Shown: positions 34,851 through 47,851, counted from the stretch's first letter. The stretch: DNA of 64,000 nt from Sipunculus nudus (GCA_026874595.1 CM049313.1:78918659-78982658); one strand, 5' to 3'. The notes: generated from the letters alone by a model not told the origin. Made by a program: numbers and translations.

Positions 34851-35279
34851 TCATAGAAATGTCTTGGTCAAAGCGTAACATTGCCAATTCTTATTTTGAC
34901 AAGTCAGACTGCTGTGACACCTGCTATTACAAAGGCTCTTTGTTTTATAGCATTTGCACCGGTTTGTCTGACACTGTTTCTTGCCTTTGCGGCAGTCAAA
35001 GCGGAAGAACCCTTGTCCGACAGAAGTGTTGAGGGCTTGGCGCAGCGAAATGTTACATTCTTTGTTTTCATTATGCAGATTCACTCAAGAGTAGCTGCAT
35101 GGGGACAGATGTAAAATTGGTTCCTAGAATAAGCTGTGCTCAAAATTCCAGCCTACAATACAATTCTGCATGTACATGTCATGTTCGTCCCGATCTGGAA
35201 TAACTTCAAGTATGTTTCTGGGATCACCTCTACCCCTGTCAACCATTGGAATCGGAACAGCAACATTATCTCCCACTTC
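34851..35279 (-). pseudogene. Transposon-type integrase C-terminal relic (left arm)
   Basis: The minus-strand frame reads EVGDNVAVPIPMVDRGRGDP near 35279. After two in-frame stops it continues as ISLRQALNTSVGQGFFRFDC and a Cys-rich tail ending CNSRCHSSLTC. This order (VDRGRGDPRN, then GQGF, then a C-x-C and CNSRCH tail) is what I recall from KRBA2-like proteins derived from mobile-element integrases in invertebrates. The catalytic core is absent, so it is a dead fragment. The identical copy is in the right arm. Confidence 0.55.
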
Positions 35280-35544
35280 ACCAGCCGTTTATGGCTGTCA
35301 CTTTGAGCCAAACATTAAAGTTCTCGGTGGACTGTGAACTAATTATCATGATATGTTATGGATACCATTAACATTAAGAACTTTCTCTATGAAACAGCAA
35401 ACCGTGACTTTAATCTCTTTGTAGTGCCTATAAATAATGTGAAATGTTAAGAATATGGATATAATAATACTCCATGAACATCACACTCTGATAAATATGG
35501 AGAGTGTGAGAGTGCAGTCTTAAAAAATCATTGAAACCAGTCCA

Positions 35545-36047
35545 TTAAGATTGTTTAAAATTAAAGTACTGAAATGTTATGAATATGGTTAAGATTGTAT
35601 AAAATAAAGTTTCTGAAATGTTATGGATATGAGACTCAGTAAGATTGCCTATAAAAAAAGTACTAAAATTTTATGAATATGAGTAAGATTATGTAAAATA
35701 GAGATACTGAAATGTTATGAATATTAGTAAGAATGGTAAAATAAAGGTACTGAAATGTTATGAATATTAGTAAGATTGTGTAAAATAAAGATACTGAAAT
35801 GTTATGAATATTAGTAAGATTGTGTAAAATAAAGATAGTGAAATGTTATGAATATAAGTAAGATTGTGTAAAATAAAGATACTGAAATGTTATAAATATT
35901 AGTAAGATTGTGTAAAATAAAGATACTGAAATGTTATGAATATTAGTAAGATTGTGTAAAATAAAGATACTGAAATGTTATGAGTACGAGTAGGATTGTG
36001 TAAAATAAAGGTACTGAAATGTTATGGATTTGAGTAAGATTGTGTAA
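35545..36047 (+). repeat. 44-bp minisatellite, left arm (about 11.4 copies)
   Basis: The unit contains GATTGTGTAAAATAAAGATA and CTGAAATGTTATGAATATTA. It faces the same array in opposite orientation across the palindrome spacer. Confidence 0.9.
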
Positions 36048-36173
36048 TATATATATATTACAATAAGGTGTGTAACTAGGGATTTCGAGTAATCCCTAAA
36101 ACTTTCAGGGAATTCGTGAAATCACTAAATATTCTAGGGATTTCGTGTTATCCCTGAAAATAGTACCTTGGTT
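36048..36173. other. Palindrome spacer
   Basis: About 126 bp that belong to neither arm. It starts with a short (TA) run and contains three related copies of AGGGAATTCG/AGGGATTTCG, spaced about 30 bp apart, two of them followed by ATCCCT and so forming small hairpins. Confidence 0.7.
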
Positions 36174-37028
36174 TTACACAATCTTTCTCATATCAATAAC
36201 ATTTCAGTACCTTTATTTTACAAAGTCTTACTAATATTCATAACATTTCAGTACCTTTTTTTACACGATCTTACTCATATCAATAACATTTTAGTAACTT
36301 TATTTTACACAATCTTACTCAAATCCATAACATTTCAGTACCTTTATTTTACACAATCTTACTCGTACTCATAACATTTCAGAACCTTTATTTTACACAA
36401 TCTTACTAATATTCATAACATTTCAGTATCTTTATTTTACACAATCTTACTTATATTCATAACATTTCAGTACCTTTTTTTACACGATCTTACTCATATA
36501 TCCATAACATTTTAGTAACTTTATTTTACACAATCTTACTCAAATCCATAACATTTCAGTACCTTTATTTTACACAATCCTACTCGTACTCATAACATTT
36601 CAGTATCTTTATTTTACACAATCTTACTAATATTCATAACATTTCAGTATCTTTATTTTACACAATCTTACTAATATTTATAACATTTCAGTATCTTTAT
36701 TTTACACAATCTTACTTATATTCATAACATTTCACTATCTTTATTTTACACAATCTTACTAATATTCATAACATTTCAGTATCTTTATTTTACACAATCT
36801 TACTAATATTCATAACATTTCAGTACCTTTATTTTACCATTCTTACTAATATTCATAACATTTCAGTATCTCTATTTTACATAATCTTACTCATATTCAT
36901 AAAATTTTAGTACTTTTTTTATAGGCAATCTTACTGAGTCTCATATCCATAACATTTCAGAAACTTTATTTTATACAATCTTAACCATATTCATAACATT
37001 TCAGTACTTTAATTTTAAACAATCTTAA
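36174..37028 (-). repeat. 44-bp minisatellite, right arm (about 19.4 copies)
   Basis: The same unit as the left arm, inverted. The array is 855 bp against 503 bp on the left, a difference of 352 bp or eight units. A five-unit block is duplicated, with the rare variant TTTACACGATCTTACTCATAT at about 36259 and 36479. Confidence 0.9.
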
Positions 37029-37293
37029 TGGACTGGTTTCAATGATTTTTTAAGACTGCACTCTCACACTCTCCATATTTATCAGAGTGTGATGTTCATG
37101 GAGTATTATTATATCCATATTCTTAACATTTCACATTATTTATAGGCACTACAAAGAGATTAAAGTCACGGTTTGCTGTTTCATAGAGAAAGTTCTTAAT
37201 GTTAATGGTATCCATAACATATCATGATAATTAGTTCACAGTCCACCGAGAACTTTAATGTTTGGCTCAAAGTGACAGCCATAAACGGCTGGT

Positions 37294-37722
37294 GAAGTGG
37301 GAGATAATGTTGCTGTTCCGATTCCAATGGTTGACAGGGGTAGAGGTGATCCCAGAAACATACTTGAAGTTATTCCAGATCGGGACGAACATGACATGTA
37401 CATGCAGAATTGTATTGTAGGCTGGAATTTTGAGCACAGCTTATTCTAGGAACCAATTTTACATCTGTCCCCATGCAGCTACTCTTGAGTGAATCTGCAT
37501 AATGAAAACAAAGAATGTAACATTTCGCTGCGCCAAGCCCTCAACACTTCTGTCGGACAAGGGTTCTTCCGCTTTGACTGCCGCAAAGGCAAGAAACAGT
37601 GTCAGACAAACCGGTGCAAATGCTATAAAACAAAGAGCCTTTGTAATAGCAGGTGTCACAGCAGTCTGACTTGTCAAAATAAGAATTGGCAATGTTACGC
37701 TTTGACCAAGACATTTCTATGA
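37294..37722 (+). pseudogene. Transposon-type integrase C-terminal relic (right arm)
   Basis: Mirror copy of 34851-35279. The frame has stops after WNFEHSLF and after LHLSPCSYS, then is open for 77 codons to the stop at 37722, ending with the CNSRCHSSLTC tail. It is adjacent to GGGCTGCGCGATATTATCGA at about 37741, a type of sequence often seen at DNA-transposon ends, but no matching second end was found. Confidence 0.55.
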
Positions 37723-38329
37723 TATAACCAGTGACTATTAGGGCTGCGCGATATTATCGATATGTTGGTATACCGCGATCTATACGGTGAATCGCATATT
37801 GCGTTGATTCAGTTTTCAAATATCAATATTTTCTCTATATTTGTTTTACTTGCCTAAAACTAATCTTTCGGTTTATAAGAATAATATTTATATTACAAAT
37901 TATAGAAAATATAGACATCTTAATGTAGACTGTAGGGGCTTTTATGACAGGCCTTAAATGAAATATTCAAGTTGGCCAGATAGACCAAATATTAAAGGTT
38001 CGTTAACGGTTATTTGCATGTCTGCCAGATGGTATACAAAAAATATATCTTTACAGCTAAGAGTAATAAGTGCTGAACACATCCATAATGAATAATGATT
38101 TATTCATCTATTCTTTCCTGATATTTTATGATAACTGCAGGAAGATCAGGTGTCAGGTTAACAGTATTATTATTTTTTTAATTTTTTTTTTCATTAGCAT
38201 TATTGTTTAGGAATGGCAATCAGCGGTTGTTCCAGACCAGATCCCGATCGGGATTTGGTCCGGCCTAAACCCCGGTCGGGATTTGGTCTGGACCAATCGC
38301 CGATTGGTCCAGATCGGGATCTAGGCCTT

Positions 38330-38380
<51 letters not shown>

Positions 38381-38384
<4 letters not shown>

Positions 38385-38606
38385 AGAGAGAGGGAGAGAG
38401 AGAGGGAGAGAGAGAGATTTAAAAAATTAAACATTATTAAATTATCTTTAAGTTTATGATGTTATTTCTTGAACCTTGATTTCACGGTATAAAAAGAGTA
38501 CCGACCGCCGGGATACTTGGCGGACACTATGCCCAGACCCGGGATTGAACCAGGGACCTTTAGATCTTCAGTCTAACGCTCTCCCAACTGAGCTATCTAG
38601 GCCGGC
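38381..38606 (-). mobile_element. tRNA-Phe-headed SINE (right arm)
   Basis: Mirror copy of the element at 33975-34200, with the same head, hairpin and body. Confidence 0.7.
38530..38602 (-). tRNA. tRNA-Phe(GAA) sequence, SINE head (right arm)
   Basis: Identical to the 73-nt tRNA at 33979-34051, in inverted orientation. Confidence 0.75.
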
Positions 38607-39938
38607 ATATGTATTGGCTATGTCACCCGCTCTGTTTGTACTTTTATCTGCTGGTAGTCTGTAATGATTTGTGCCTGCTCAGAGTCCAAAGGACGACATT
38701 ATATGCTGACGTCATAATGACGTCAATTCAGGACGTCAATTCAGCCCTTTTCAAGAAGGGCTCCCACTTAACCACCACATGTAGTATATTCCTATGTACA
38801 ACAAAACGCACATACATATGGGCTATATCAACGCCGGAACCAATTTATTTCTAAAGGGAGTTGAGGCGGAGCTGATGGGAAGTTATAGGCCTATGAGGCT
38901 ATGTTAATTGCAAGTCAGAGAATATAACAATTGACCTGAATTTTTAACTGAAATCATGTTATGCCCCCACCTACTTTTGATACTTAAATGAATGTAATGC
39001 TGTCATTAATTATATGCTCTAACTGCAGTTAGTAAAATATACAAGTTTTAAACAAAAATGAGTCATAGTGTCACAAATGTCCTCAAATATATATGAAATC
39101 CAGTGTTTCAGAAATGAATAAAATAGCAAAAATACTGATAATGTATGATATGATAACACGACCCTGAGGTACTCCGTCATTAAACCCTTAAATAAAAATA
39201 AATCTTGCAAGTTTTTACAGATAAGAATTGATTAGATTAGAATGAAGTGTTTCAGAAATGAATGAGATAAGGAAATGATTGATAATATGATATACGATTC
39301 TATATAGATGGGATTTGTAAGGGAACACATTTTTACTTCTTGTTGGTTTCTTAATCATTTTTATGCCCTGTTATTCTGTATTCTCAAAATGCTTCAGTAT
39401 TGTCTAAATTTTTATTTGAAATTTAAAAACTGTACTATGCTGCCTTGATTTGCGACCACCCCCCCCCCCCCCCTCCATCCGCTGCACATATTCGAAAGTC
39501 TCGCCAACCCCCATTCAGAACTTGGTTCTGAATCTTGGTTCTGAATCCTCCACTAATATTATTATAATAATATTATTACGCTGTACTGAGAAAATGGGGG
39601 AGGGGAAATGTGGTATACCCCGTTACAATTAGGGGCCTATGTGCGTGTGTGGCAGACGGGGGGGGGGGGGAATTGATATTGCGCCCCTGACTGAAATGAA
39701 TAAATGTTACTATGTTTGCAGCTTTATAGCTGTGGATTATATACAGAAAATGAACACAAATATGTCCAAGATTAATAAGGGGTGACTGTCACCCCATACC
39801 CCCTCCCTGGAGCCGCTTCTGATTTCACGACCACAGGCATACGTGGCACTAGGTTAAAGACAAAGGAAAACGTATGTAATCTGTACAAATACTGGAGCAA
39901 TTCAGTGACTGGACATTCAAGGCATGATGCGTATACAA

Positions 39939-39990
<52 letters not shown>

Positions 39991-40321
39991 CTATATATAG
40001 CTGAGATTTTACATTGCATGCAGTGGAGCATTTCACGTTTTAAGGCATGCATGTATAATTTAAATTATTTTTTGCGATACTTTCCACTCTGTTGTATATT
40101 TATACATGGATTGCAATGCTAAGCAAATCGGAGGTGTCTTGGATGGAGAAAGCTATTGATGGAGAAAGCTACAGCAGTGATCTTTTGGCTGCATGGTTGT
40201 TGGTTGGAGCAATGGTCGGCTTCTTTGGTTGGTTGTTTGGGGGGGGGGGGGGGGGGGTTTCTATCCAGGCAGATTTTGTATTTTCACGTAATCATTTGCT
40301 TGAGTGATTTTTTCCTTATGG

Positions 40322-43189
40322 TTTAAAACAAGTGACCCATGGGTCATGACGCTCAGCCAACTGACATGTTGACAATATGTCCTTGCACAGGCAACTAATT
40401 AAGATAATGTCCAGCCTTTCCTGAGTAATCTGGCAATTTGTGTGTATTTTGCATTATTTCTGGGGTGCTAAAACATACCCCAAAACTCTGGGAATATAGG
40501 TCACAGTGACTGAATTTCAGTTTCTGGGGAGAACTTTTGAGGAACTCTCAGGATGTCAAGTAAGAAGTTTCTGGGCCAAATGGTTATGATTTGTACCCTA
40601 CTTTGGTATTAAATTTTCAATCATTCTTAGGGGTGCTTAGAAGCACCATAGCTAAAAAAATATGGGTAACAGAGACCTAATTTCACGTTTCCAAGGAGAC
40701 TTCTAATGGACCTCCCTGGATTTAAAGTAAGGAGATTCCAGGTCCAATGGTTATGATTTGTGCCCTGCTTTGGCTAAAAAACAGAGGAAAAAATAGTAAA
40801 AAATAAAAAAAAAATACAGGTGGCACCATCAGTCTGCAGAAACTAATGAAACATTCCATGACAAATGTTCATGCAAAGAATCATGGTGATCAATGCATTA
40901 GTTGTTAAGAAACTTTAACTTTTGTATCAAATTTTTCATTATTCGGGGGGGGGGGGGGTACTTCAGAGCCCCATAGCTTGAAGAATATGGGAAACAGAGA
41001 CCTAATTCCAGGTTTCCAAGGAGACTTTTCATGGACCTCTCTGGATGTATTGTTAAAAGATTCCAGGTCCAGCGGTTACGATTTGTGCCCTGTTAACAGA
41101 TGACCACATCTTTACAGGTCTCAAAAACAGAGAAAAAAATAGTAAAAACATAAATAAAATACAGGTGGCGCCATCAGTCTGCAGAAACTGATGAAACATT
41201 CCATGACTAATATCCATGCAAAGAATCATGGTGATCAATGCATAAGTTGTTCAGATACTTGAGCTTTTATATCAAATTTTTCATTTTTCTCAGGGGGGGG
41301 GGTACTTCGGGTTTCCATGAAGACTTTTCATGGACCTCTCTGAATGTAAAGTTAGAAGATTCCAGATCAAGCGGTTATGATTTGTGCTCTGTTAACAGAT
41401 GACCGCATCTTGAAAGGTCTCAAAAATAGAGAAAAAATCGTAAAAAGTAAAAAAAAATTACAGGTGCCGCCACCAGTCTGCAGAAACTGATGAAACAGTC
41501 CATGATCAATATCCATGTAAAGAATCATGGTGATCAATGCATTAGTTGTTCAGACACTTGAGCTTTTGTATAAAAATTTTCATTATTCGGGGGGGTATGT
41601 CGGAACCGCATAGATTGAAGAATATGGGTAACAGAGACCTAATTCCAGGTTTCAATGGAGACTTTTCAAGGACCTCTCTGGATGTAAACTAAGAAGATTC
41701 CAGGTCCAGCTGTTACGATTTGAGCCCTGTTAATAGATGACCGCATCTTTAAAAGGTCTTGAAAATAGAGAAAAAAATCGCAAAAAATTAAAAGAATACA
41801 GGTGGCGCCACCAGTCTGCAGAAACTGATGGAACACTCCATGATCAATATTCATGCAATAAATCATGGTCATCAATGCATTAGTTGTTCAGAAACTTGAG
41901 CTTTTGTTTCAAATTTTTCATTATTCTGGGGGGTATGTCGGAACCGCATAGCTTGAAGAATATGGGTAACAGAGACCTAATTCCAGGTTTCAATGGAGAC
42001 TTTTCAAGGACCTCTCCGGATATATACTAAGAAGATTCCAGGTCCAGCTGTTACGATTTGAGCCCTGTTAACAGATGACCGCATCTTTAAAAGGTCTTGA
42101 AAATAGAGAAAACAATCGCAAAAAATTAAAAGAATACAGGTGGCGCCACCAGTCTGTAGAAACTGATGGAACACTCCATGATCAATATTCATGCAATAAA
42201 TCATGGTCATCAATGCATTAGTTGTTCAGAAACTTGAGCTTTTGTTTCAAATTTTTCATTATTCTGGGGGGTATGTCGGAACCGCATAGCTTGAAGAATA
42301 TGGGTAACAGAGACCTAATTCCATGTTTCCATGGAGACTTTTCAAGGACCTCTCCGGATGTATACTAAGAAGATTCCAGGTCCAGCTGGTACGATTTGTG
42401 CCCTGTTAACAGATAACCACATCTTTTAAGGTCTCAAAAATAGAGAGAAAAAATCGTTAAAAATCGAAAAAATACAGGTGGCGCCACCAGTCTGCAGAAA
42501 CTGATGAAACACATCATGAACTAAATTTGTGCACAGAATCATGGTGATCAATACATTAGTTGTTTAGATACATGAGCTTTTGTGTCAATTTTTTTCATTT
42601 TTCTCGGGGGGGGGGGGGGTACTTCAGAGCCCCATAGCTTGAAGAATATCGGTAACAGAGACCTAATTCCTGGTTTCCATGGAGACTTTTCATGGACCTC
42701 TCTGAATGTAATGTTAGAAGATTCCAGGTCAAGCGGTTACGATTTGAGGCCTGTTAACAGATGACCGCATCTTTAAAGGTCTCAAAAATAGAGAAAAAAA
42801 TCGTAAAAAATCGAAAAAAATAAAGATGGCGCCACCAGTCTGCAGAAACTGATGAAACACTCCATGATCAATATTTGTGCACAGAATCATGGTGATCAAT
42901 GCATTTGTTGTTCAGATACTTGAGCTTTTGTATCAAATTTTTCATTATTCTGGGGGGTACTTCAGAGCCCCATAGCTTGAAGAATATGGGTAACAGAGAC
43001 CTAATTCCAGGTTTTCAAGGGGATTTTTCATGACCCTCTCTGGAAGTAAAGTAAGAAGATTCCAGGTCCAGCGGTTACGATTTTTGCCTGGTTAACGGAC
43101 GGACGGACGGACAGACAGACAGACGGACGGACGGACGAGGGACAAAGAGTGATTGCTAAAGCTCAGATGACTTACAGTCAGCTGTGTTA
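40322..43189. repeat. 338-bp repeat array (right arm)
   Basis: Mirror of 29395-32262. Poly-G runs differ slightly in length, for example 14 here against 15 in the left arm near 29964. Confidence 0.8.
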
Positions 43190-43671
43190 ATAAAACGAAT
43201 GCGCCTCTCGGGTTTGCCCTTGAATAACAATTAACTAACAATGTTGACCTTTATATAGTTAGGCACAAGCATACACCTTACGACACCTTTTAACGCAGTG
43301 AATAAAAAAAACAACATACTCATGATATCTGACCATCCAATGAACCAAACAAGTTTTGTTTTGATGCACGAAAAACATCTGGTTGACACAAACTTCCGTT
43401 ATATATGTCGTCTGTAGGAACGGAGACGCAGGTTTTTCTGAGTATATTGTATATTTACAGACAAAAGGTTGTGTCGCCGGATCCATGGACGGCTGTGTGG
43501 ATCCGGAAAGGGGGTATAATCCCCCCCACCCACACACACACACTTTTTAGCAAGTGAGCGGGGGAGGGTGTTCAATGTGTGTCCTCAAACATACATCATG
43601 CATATTATTTTGTATATATGCCACGAATCATCCCACTCATCCTTGAAGATAAGTCGACGCCCCTGACCCAA

Positions 43672-43746
43672 AGACGAGACCACCAGAGCCACCAGGAATC
43701 AGCATATACTAGTTAGTCTACGTTATAGTCACGTGACAGTTTGAGA
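43672..43746 (-). pseudogene. Heparanase gene relic (right arm)
   Basis: Mirror of 28838-28912, with TAGTCACGTGACAGTTTGAG on the plus strand. Confidence 0.7.
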
Positions 43747-44027
43747 GTTTAAGCACCTCGTTATATATATATACAGTGAAATAAATACAGATTAGCTGAA
43801 TGAACAATTTGTAGAAAATTTGGCAATGCAAACTTATAATGCGCCCGGGCGCCCTCTTCAGTTAAAATACATGCACCAGATAGTTCACATAGTAAGAGTC
43901 ATATTATTTATGAACATTTTTATCACTATTTTATTATAAATATATATTTACCGCATATAGTTGAAGACCTACGTAAGACAAAAATGTGTGTTACAAAACC
44001 GTGTTAAGTCAAATCCCTGGAAATAAT

Positions 44028-44321
44028 CAGTACATTACCCTTGTTAATATATGTTACCTTTGTTTACCCACCATGGCTTGGCTTTTAATTTGTGCTTTTG
44101 TATAATTTATTATTTTTGATAAAAGCTTCAAAACACTGTTGTTTTATGCCTGATCACCATGCGAATAGTGTTAAAAAACTGATGCCAAATTATTCGGCGG
44201 TACAATCAATCATTTGGCTTCCCCTTACACATGTTAAAAGGGGAACTTTGCCTTAACACAACTTCAGTTTATTGCAATTAATTTGCTTGTCAAAAGCTTA
44301 TTGCAATTAAGCAGCTTCGTT

Positions 44322-44369
<48 letters not shown>

Positions 44370-44411
44370 CCTTGAAACAATACTTAATACAAAAAAAATA
44401 ATTTGATTTAC

Positions 44412-44449
<38 letters not shown>

Positions 44450-45214
44450 TAAAACAAATTTACTTTTTTGTATTTAGTATTGTTTCAATGTTTTAAATAT
44501 GTCCATACAGATTTCTACATGTGTGTGTTATCATTTTTTCCAAATGAAAGTGATATGCTATCAATGACAAATCCTTTTATAGCATTTCAAATTGTTTTGT
44601 CAATAAATATATTTTCATTTTCTTATTTTAAAGTAAAACTCCCCCCCCCCTTATTACTGAATAATAAGAGGAAAGTACCCTGCCCTAAGATATGCAAAAA
44701 CATAAGCTAGTGTAGATCTAATGGCACTAAGTAGCCCTGGTCACCTATGGTCAATTGATGCCAAACAAATAGAACGATATCATTGTACGTATCCATGAGC
44801 ATTGTATTTAGTTTTACAGTGATTTGCTGCTATCTCAAATTACACTGTTCAAATGAAAAAACTTAATCTGAAAGGGTAAGCACTCATCATGCTGTTTTGT
44901 GGTCATCTCCTTTCTTTGTTTGTTCACCTTGATGGTTAATTACTGCAGACAGCATGTGAAAGGACTTCTTTTTCTTGCCTGACCTAAAGCTGCATCCATA
45001 CACACAGCAAAAAAAAAAGAAAAAAAAGAAGAACCATAGAGTGTAATAATTTAACAAATAAACAAATATAGTATGCACAGATTGCTTTGCACACATATAT
45101 ACTATACACTATAGAAAGCACATATGCCTGGCCTCCACCGGGCCTCCAGTAACTGATAGCTGCCCTCCAACAGGGCTCTGGCCTGTGACCAGCTGGCCTG
45201 TGACGTCATGTGGG
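44028..45214. other. Intergenic with two (TA)n tracts
   Basis: TA runs at about 44324-44366 and 44420-44446, and a poly-C run near 44641. No gene is recognised. Confidence 0.5.
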
Positions 45215-45400
45215 AACCCTCTATACTCACTTATTTGAAAAAGTTGTGGATGCATTTTAAGCCAAACGTTTCATTACAAATCTTCCATCTCCCAGATATT
45301 GCTCACCTGCCAATAGCGGAAGAAACCTCGGGATATTAGGGTCATAAGGGTATGGTCAAGGTCACAGGAGCCAATTGTCCAAACATTATTCCTGATGATA
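45215..45400 (+). repeat. Partial copy of the dispersed repeat family
   Basis: ACTCACTTATTTGAAAAAG, GCCAAACGTTTCATTACAAA, GATATTGCTCACCTGCC and GGTCAAGGTCACAGG align in order with the second half of the 2235-bp unit (for example 55590-55715). This is a separate third locus of that family. Confidence 0.6.
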
Positions 45401-46088
45401 CTTCCAGTTCGAATTGGCATCTTGGTTCCAATCTGAACCTATGTATCACCAACCAATACAGAAAAAAGCAGTAACCATTTGACCTATAAACGTGTATCTT
45501 TTACTCCCAAATTTCTACCTTTACTTGAACCATTAACCAGAAGTTTCAAACGATTTCAATTTGTGCTATGTCAGCGGATGACCAATGCTGACTAAAAGGC
45601 TGATATTGGTATCACTAGCGGTTAACATTAAATCCAAACACAAAAAAAAAACACACTTAAATATACATAATACATTCCCTTGATCCTGGAAGTTTGGCAA
45701 GAATAAGCTATCCATATCATGGACTTTACATTAACAGGAGGGATTACACGGCCGATTATAACATTATTACATGATAAAGCAGGTATGTTTAATATATGCA
45801 CTCTGTCCACTCATGGTACAATGGCTCGCTGTTAACTCATTTATCTCAGTGGACATTTGTGCCTCACTTGAGTCTGACCCTGACTTGAGTCGGACCCCGC
45901 TCTGAAATGCCAGAACCTGATTCAGATACATATATATATATGTCTCCCTAAGCTTCACGTTGCTGAAATGAATAAATTATAATTAATTCTCAGTGGAAAT
46001 TATGATTGGAATAATGTAATCAATTAACCAGTCCTCTTTAAAAAAACCCGAAAACAGAGGGTCATGTTGCTTGATCTGAATGTAACAT
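45401..46088. other. Intergenic, nothing recognised
   Basis: No gene or array is recognised between the dispersed repeat copy and the 68-bp minisatellite. Confidence 0.45.
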
Positions 46089-46630
46089 GCAGAGTGACAA
46101 GACCACTGAGGAGTGGCTGGCCTTGTAACGTGATACATGAATGATGATGGTTTGTAACAGAGTGACAAGACCACTGAGGAGTGGCCGGCCTTGTAACGTG
46201 ATACATGAATGATGATGGTTTGTAACAGAGTGACAAGACCACTGAGGAGTGACCGGCCTTGAAACGTGATACATGAATGATGATGGTTTGTAACAGAGTG
46301 ACAAGACCACTGAGGAGTGGTTGGCCTTGAAACGTGATACATGAATGATGATGGTTTGTAACAGAGTGACAAGACCACTGAGGAATGGCTGGCCTTGTAA
46401 CGTGATACATGAATGATGATGGTTTGTAACAGAGTGACAAGACCACTGAGGAGTGGCTGGCCTTGTAACGTGATACATGAATGATGATGGTTTGTAAAAG
46501 AGTGACAAGACCACTGAGGAGTGGCTGGCCTTGTAACGTAATACATGAATGATGATGGTTTGTAACAGAGTGACAAGACCTCTGAGGAGTGGCTGGCCTT
46601 GAAACGTGATACATGAATGATGATGGTTTG
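46089..46630. repeat. 68-bp minisatellite, eight copies
   Basis: The unit contains AGAGTGACAAGACCACTGAG, GAGTGGCTGGCC and GATACATGAATGATGATGG. Copies start at 46157 and 46225, for example. The minus strand has no stops in any frame, so frames of 150-228 codons overlap. Because 68 is not a multiple of three these are the same repeat read in three frames and are not called as genes. Confidence 0.92.
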
Positions 46631-47851
46631 GCCAGCTATTATAGAGCTAAGTATAGGAAGTAGCATCATAGCAACACATACATTTTAAACAGTTTTAAGC
46701 TATAGCAAGATGTTAAATGTTGGCTCATTTTTTTTTATTCTAAAAGTTGACAGAAAATATAGGTTTTCAGTGGGAAACTGTCTCTGTAAGATATGTATAA
46801 ACATTTTGGCACGACTGCAGAATAACTCAAGAACCTCTATGAGGCACAACACTTCTGTGAACAAAAAACGTCTCTATGTCCAGCTGCTTAAATTACATGA
46901 ATCCTAAACATCATACCGCCCGTCCGTATAAACTCATAACCTGGTGGAGACAATGCGTGAGAAATCCTGCAGTCGCTCCAATATTTTATACATTTATTTT
47001 GTGGGGCTGTCAAGAAATTTTTACCCCGGTATATTTACCTTGAAGACCTGGACAGTGATGGTGTTTACATTGCGAACCGGAATGAGACGCGGGGGCATTC
47101 ATGTTTTCAATGATATTTGACCGGATTCTATCATTGGACGTATAAAGATTAGGTTGATGTGAGGAACACATGAAAGATTAATTAAATGTACGTTGCAAGG
47201 AAACTGTTCCTGAAGAAAGAAACAGAAATATGCACACCTCGTAAGTAGCAGAAGCGGACCCAACGGGACTGCATGCAGGGGGCCCGTATTCAATTTCAAC
47301 CGCCGCAACCTTTTTTTTTATCGTATCAGACAAATTTTGAGGCCTGAAACCCCCGACACCACCCCAGCCCTGTTCCTGAAATTGGGACCTTGATTTAGGT
47401 TTTGTCATTAATCCTCCTGTGTTGAACTCTCCATTTCATTAAGCGAGAAACATGTGTTTTTCTCTTTTACTGACCACGCACGTGGGTCAAATCCCTCATT
47501 GAAAGCAAGCGTTATTCATATGAACAATAGTCCTCAGTGTTAGAGGTTAAGTGACCACGATGCACGCATTCCGGTGATTGTCGAAGGCAGTTCGGCTGTG
47601 CTCGGTAAAAAAAACCCGGAAAAATCACTCAAAATTATATGTATATTAAAAATTATTTATTTTCATATCGCCTATGTCAGTGCGGGGATAATAACCTTTA
47701 AAATGATGTATGGCACAATATTGTACACAACGCGGTTTTAGAGAGCACTTCGAACAAACGTGAACTGAATTCCTTTTATAAGTATTAGATTCCCCCCTTT
47801 TTTACCCCCTCCCCCCGCCCCCTTTTGTCCCCTCCACCGAGTGCTTTATGC
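46631..47851. other. Intergenic, nothing recognised
   Basis: Unremarkable sequence up to the degenerate SINE. There is a pyrimidine-rich run near 47790-47830. Confidence 0.45.

Larger units (their letters stand above)
28557..36047 (+). repeat. Left arm (7.49 kb) of giant palindrome
   Basis: This arm is the reverse complement of 36174-44027. Matching begins abruptly at ATTATTTCC (28557) against GGAAATAAT (ending 44027), and the flanks outside do not match. Wherever I compared the arms they agree base for base, apart from homopolymer and (TA)n lengths and the central minisatellite. From outside in it holds a heparanase relic, a (GTCC)n run, the 338-bp repeat array, a poly-C and (TA)n tract, a tRNA-Phe SINE, an integrase relic and the 44-bp minisatellite. 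Confidence 0.95.
36174..44027 (-). repeat. Right arm (7.85 kb) of giant palindrome
   Basis: Reverse complement of 28557-36047. Paired coordinates sum to 72584 in the outer part and 72573 near the integrase relic, so only about 11 bp of net indels build up over nearly 7 kb. The excess length is in the 44-bp array. Confidence 0.95.

Noticed and set aside
37741-37790. GGGCTGCGCGATATTATCGA as the end of a DNA transposon
   Set aside because: Only one such end was seen per arm, and no target-site duplication or matching inverted end could be identified.
45983-46669. Three overlapping minus-strand frames of 150-228 codons with repeated HSSVVLSLCYKPSSFMYHV
   Set aside because: They are the 68-bp minisatellite read in three frames. 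The period is not a multiple of three and the unit has no stop, so long frames arise automatically.
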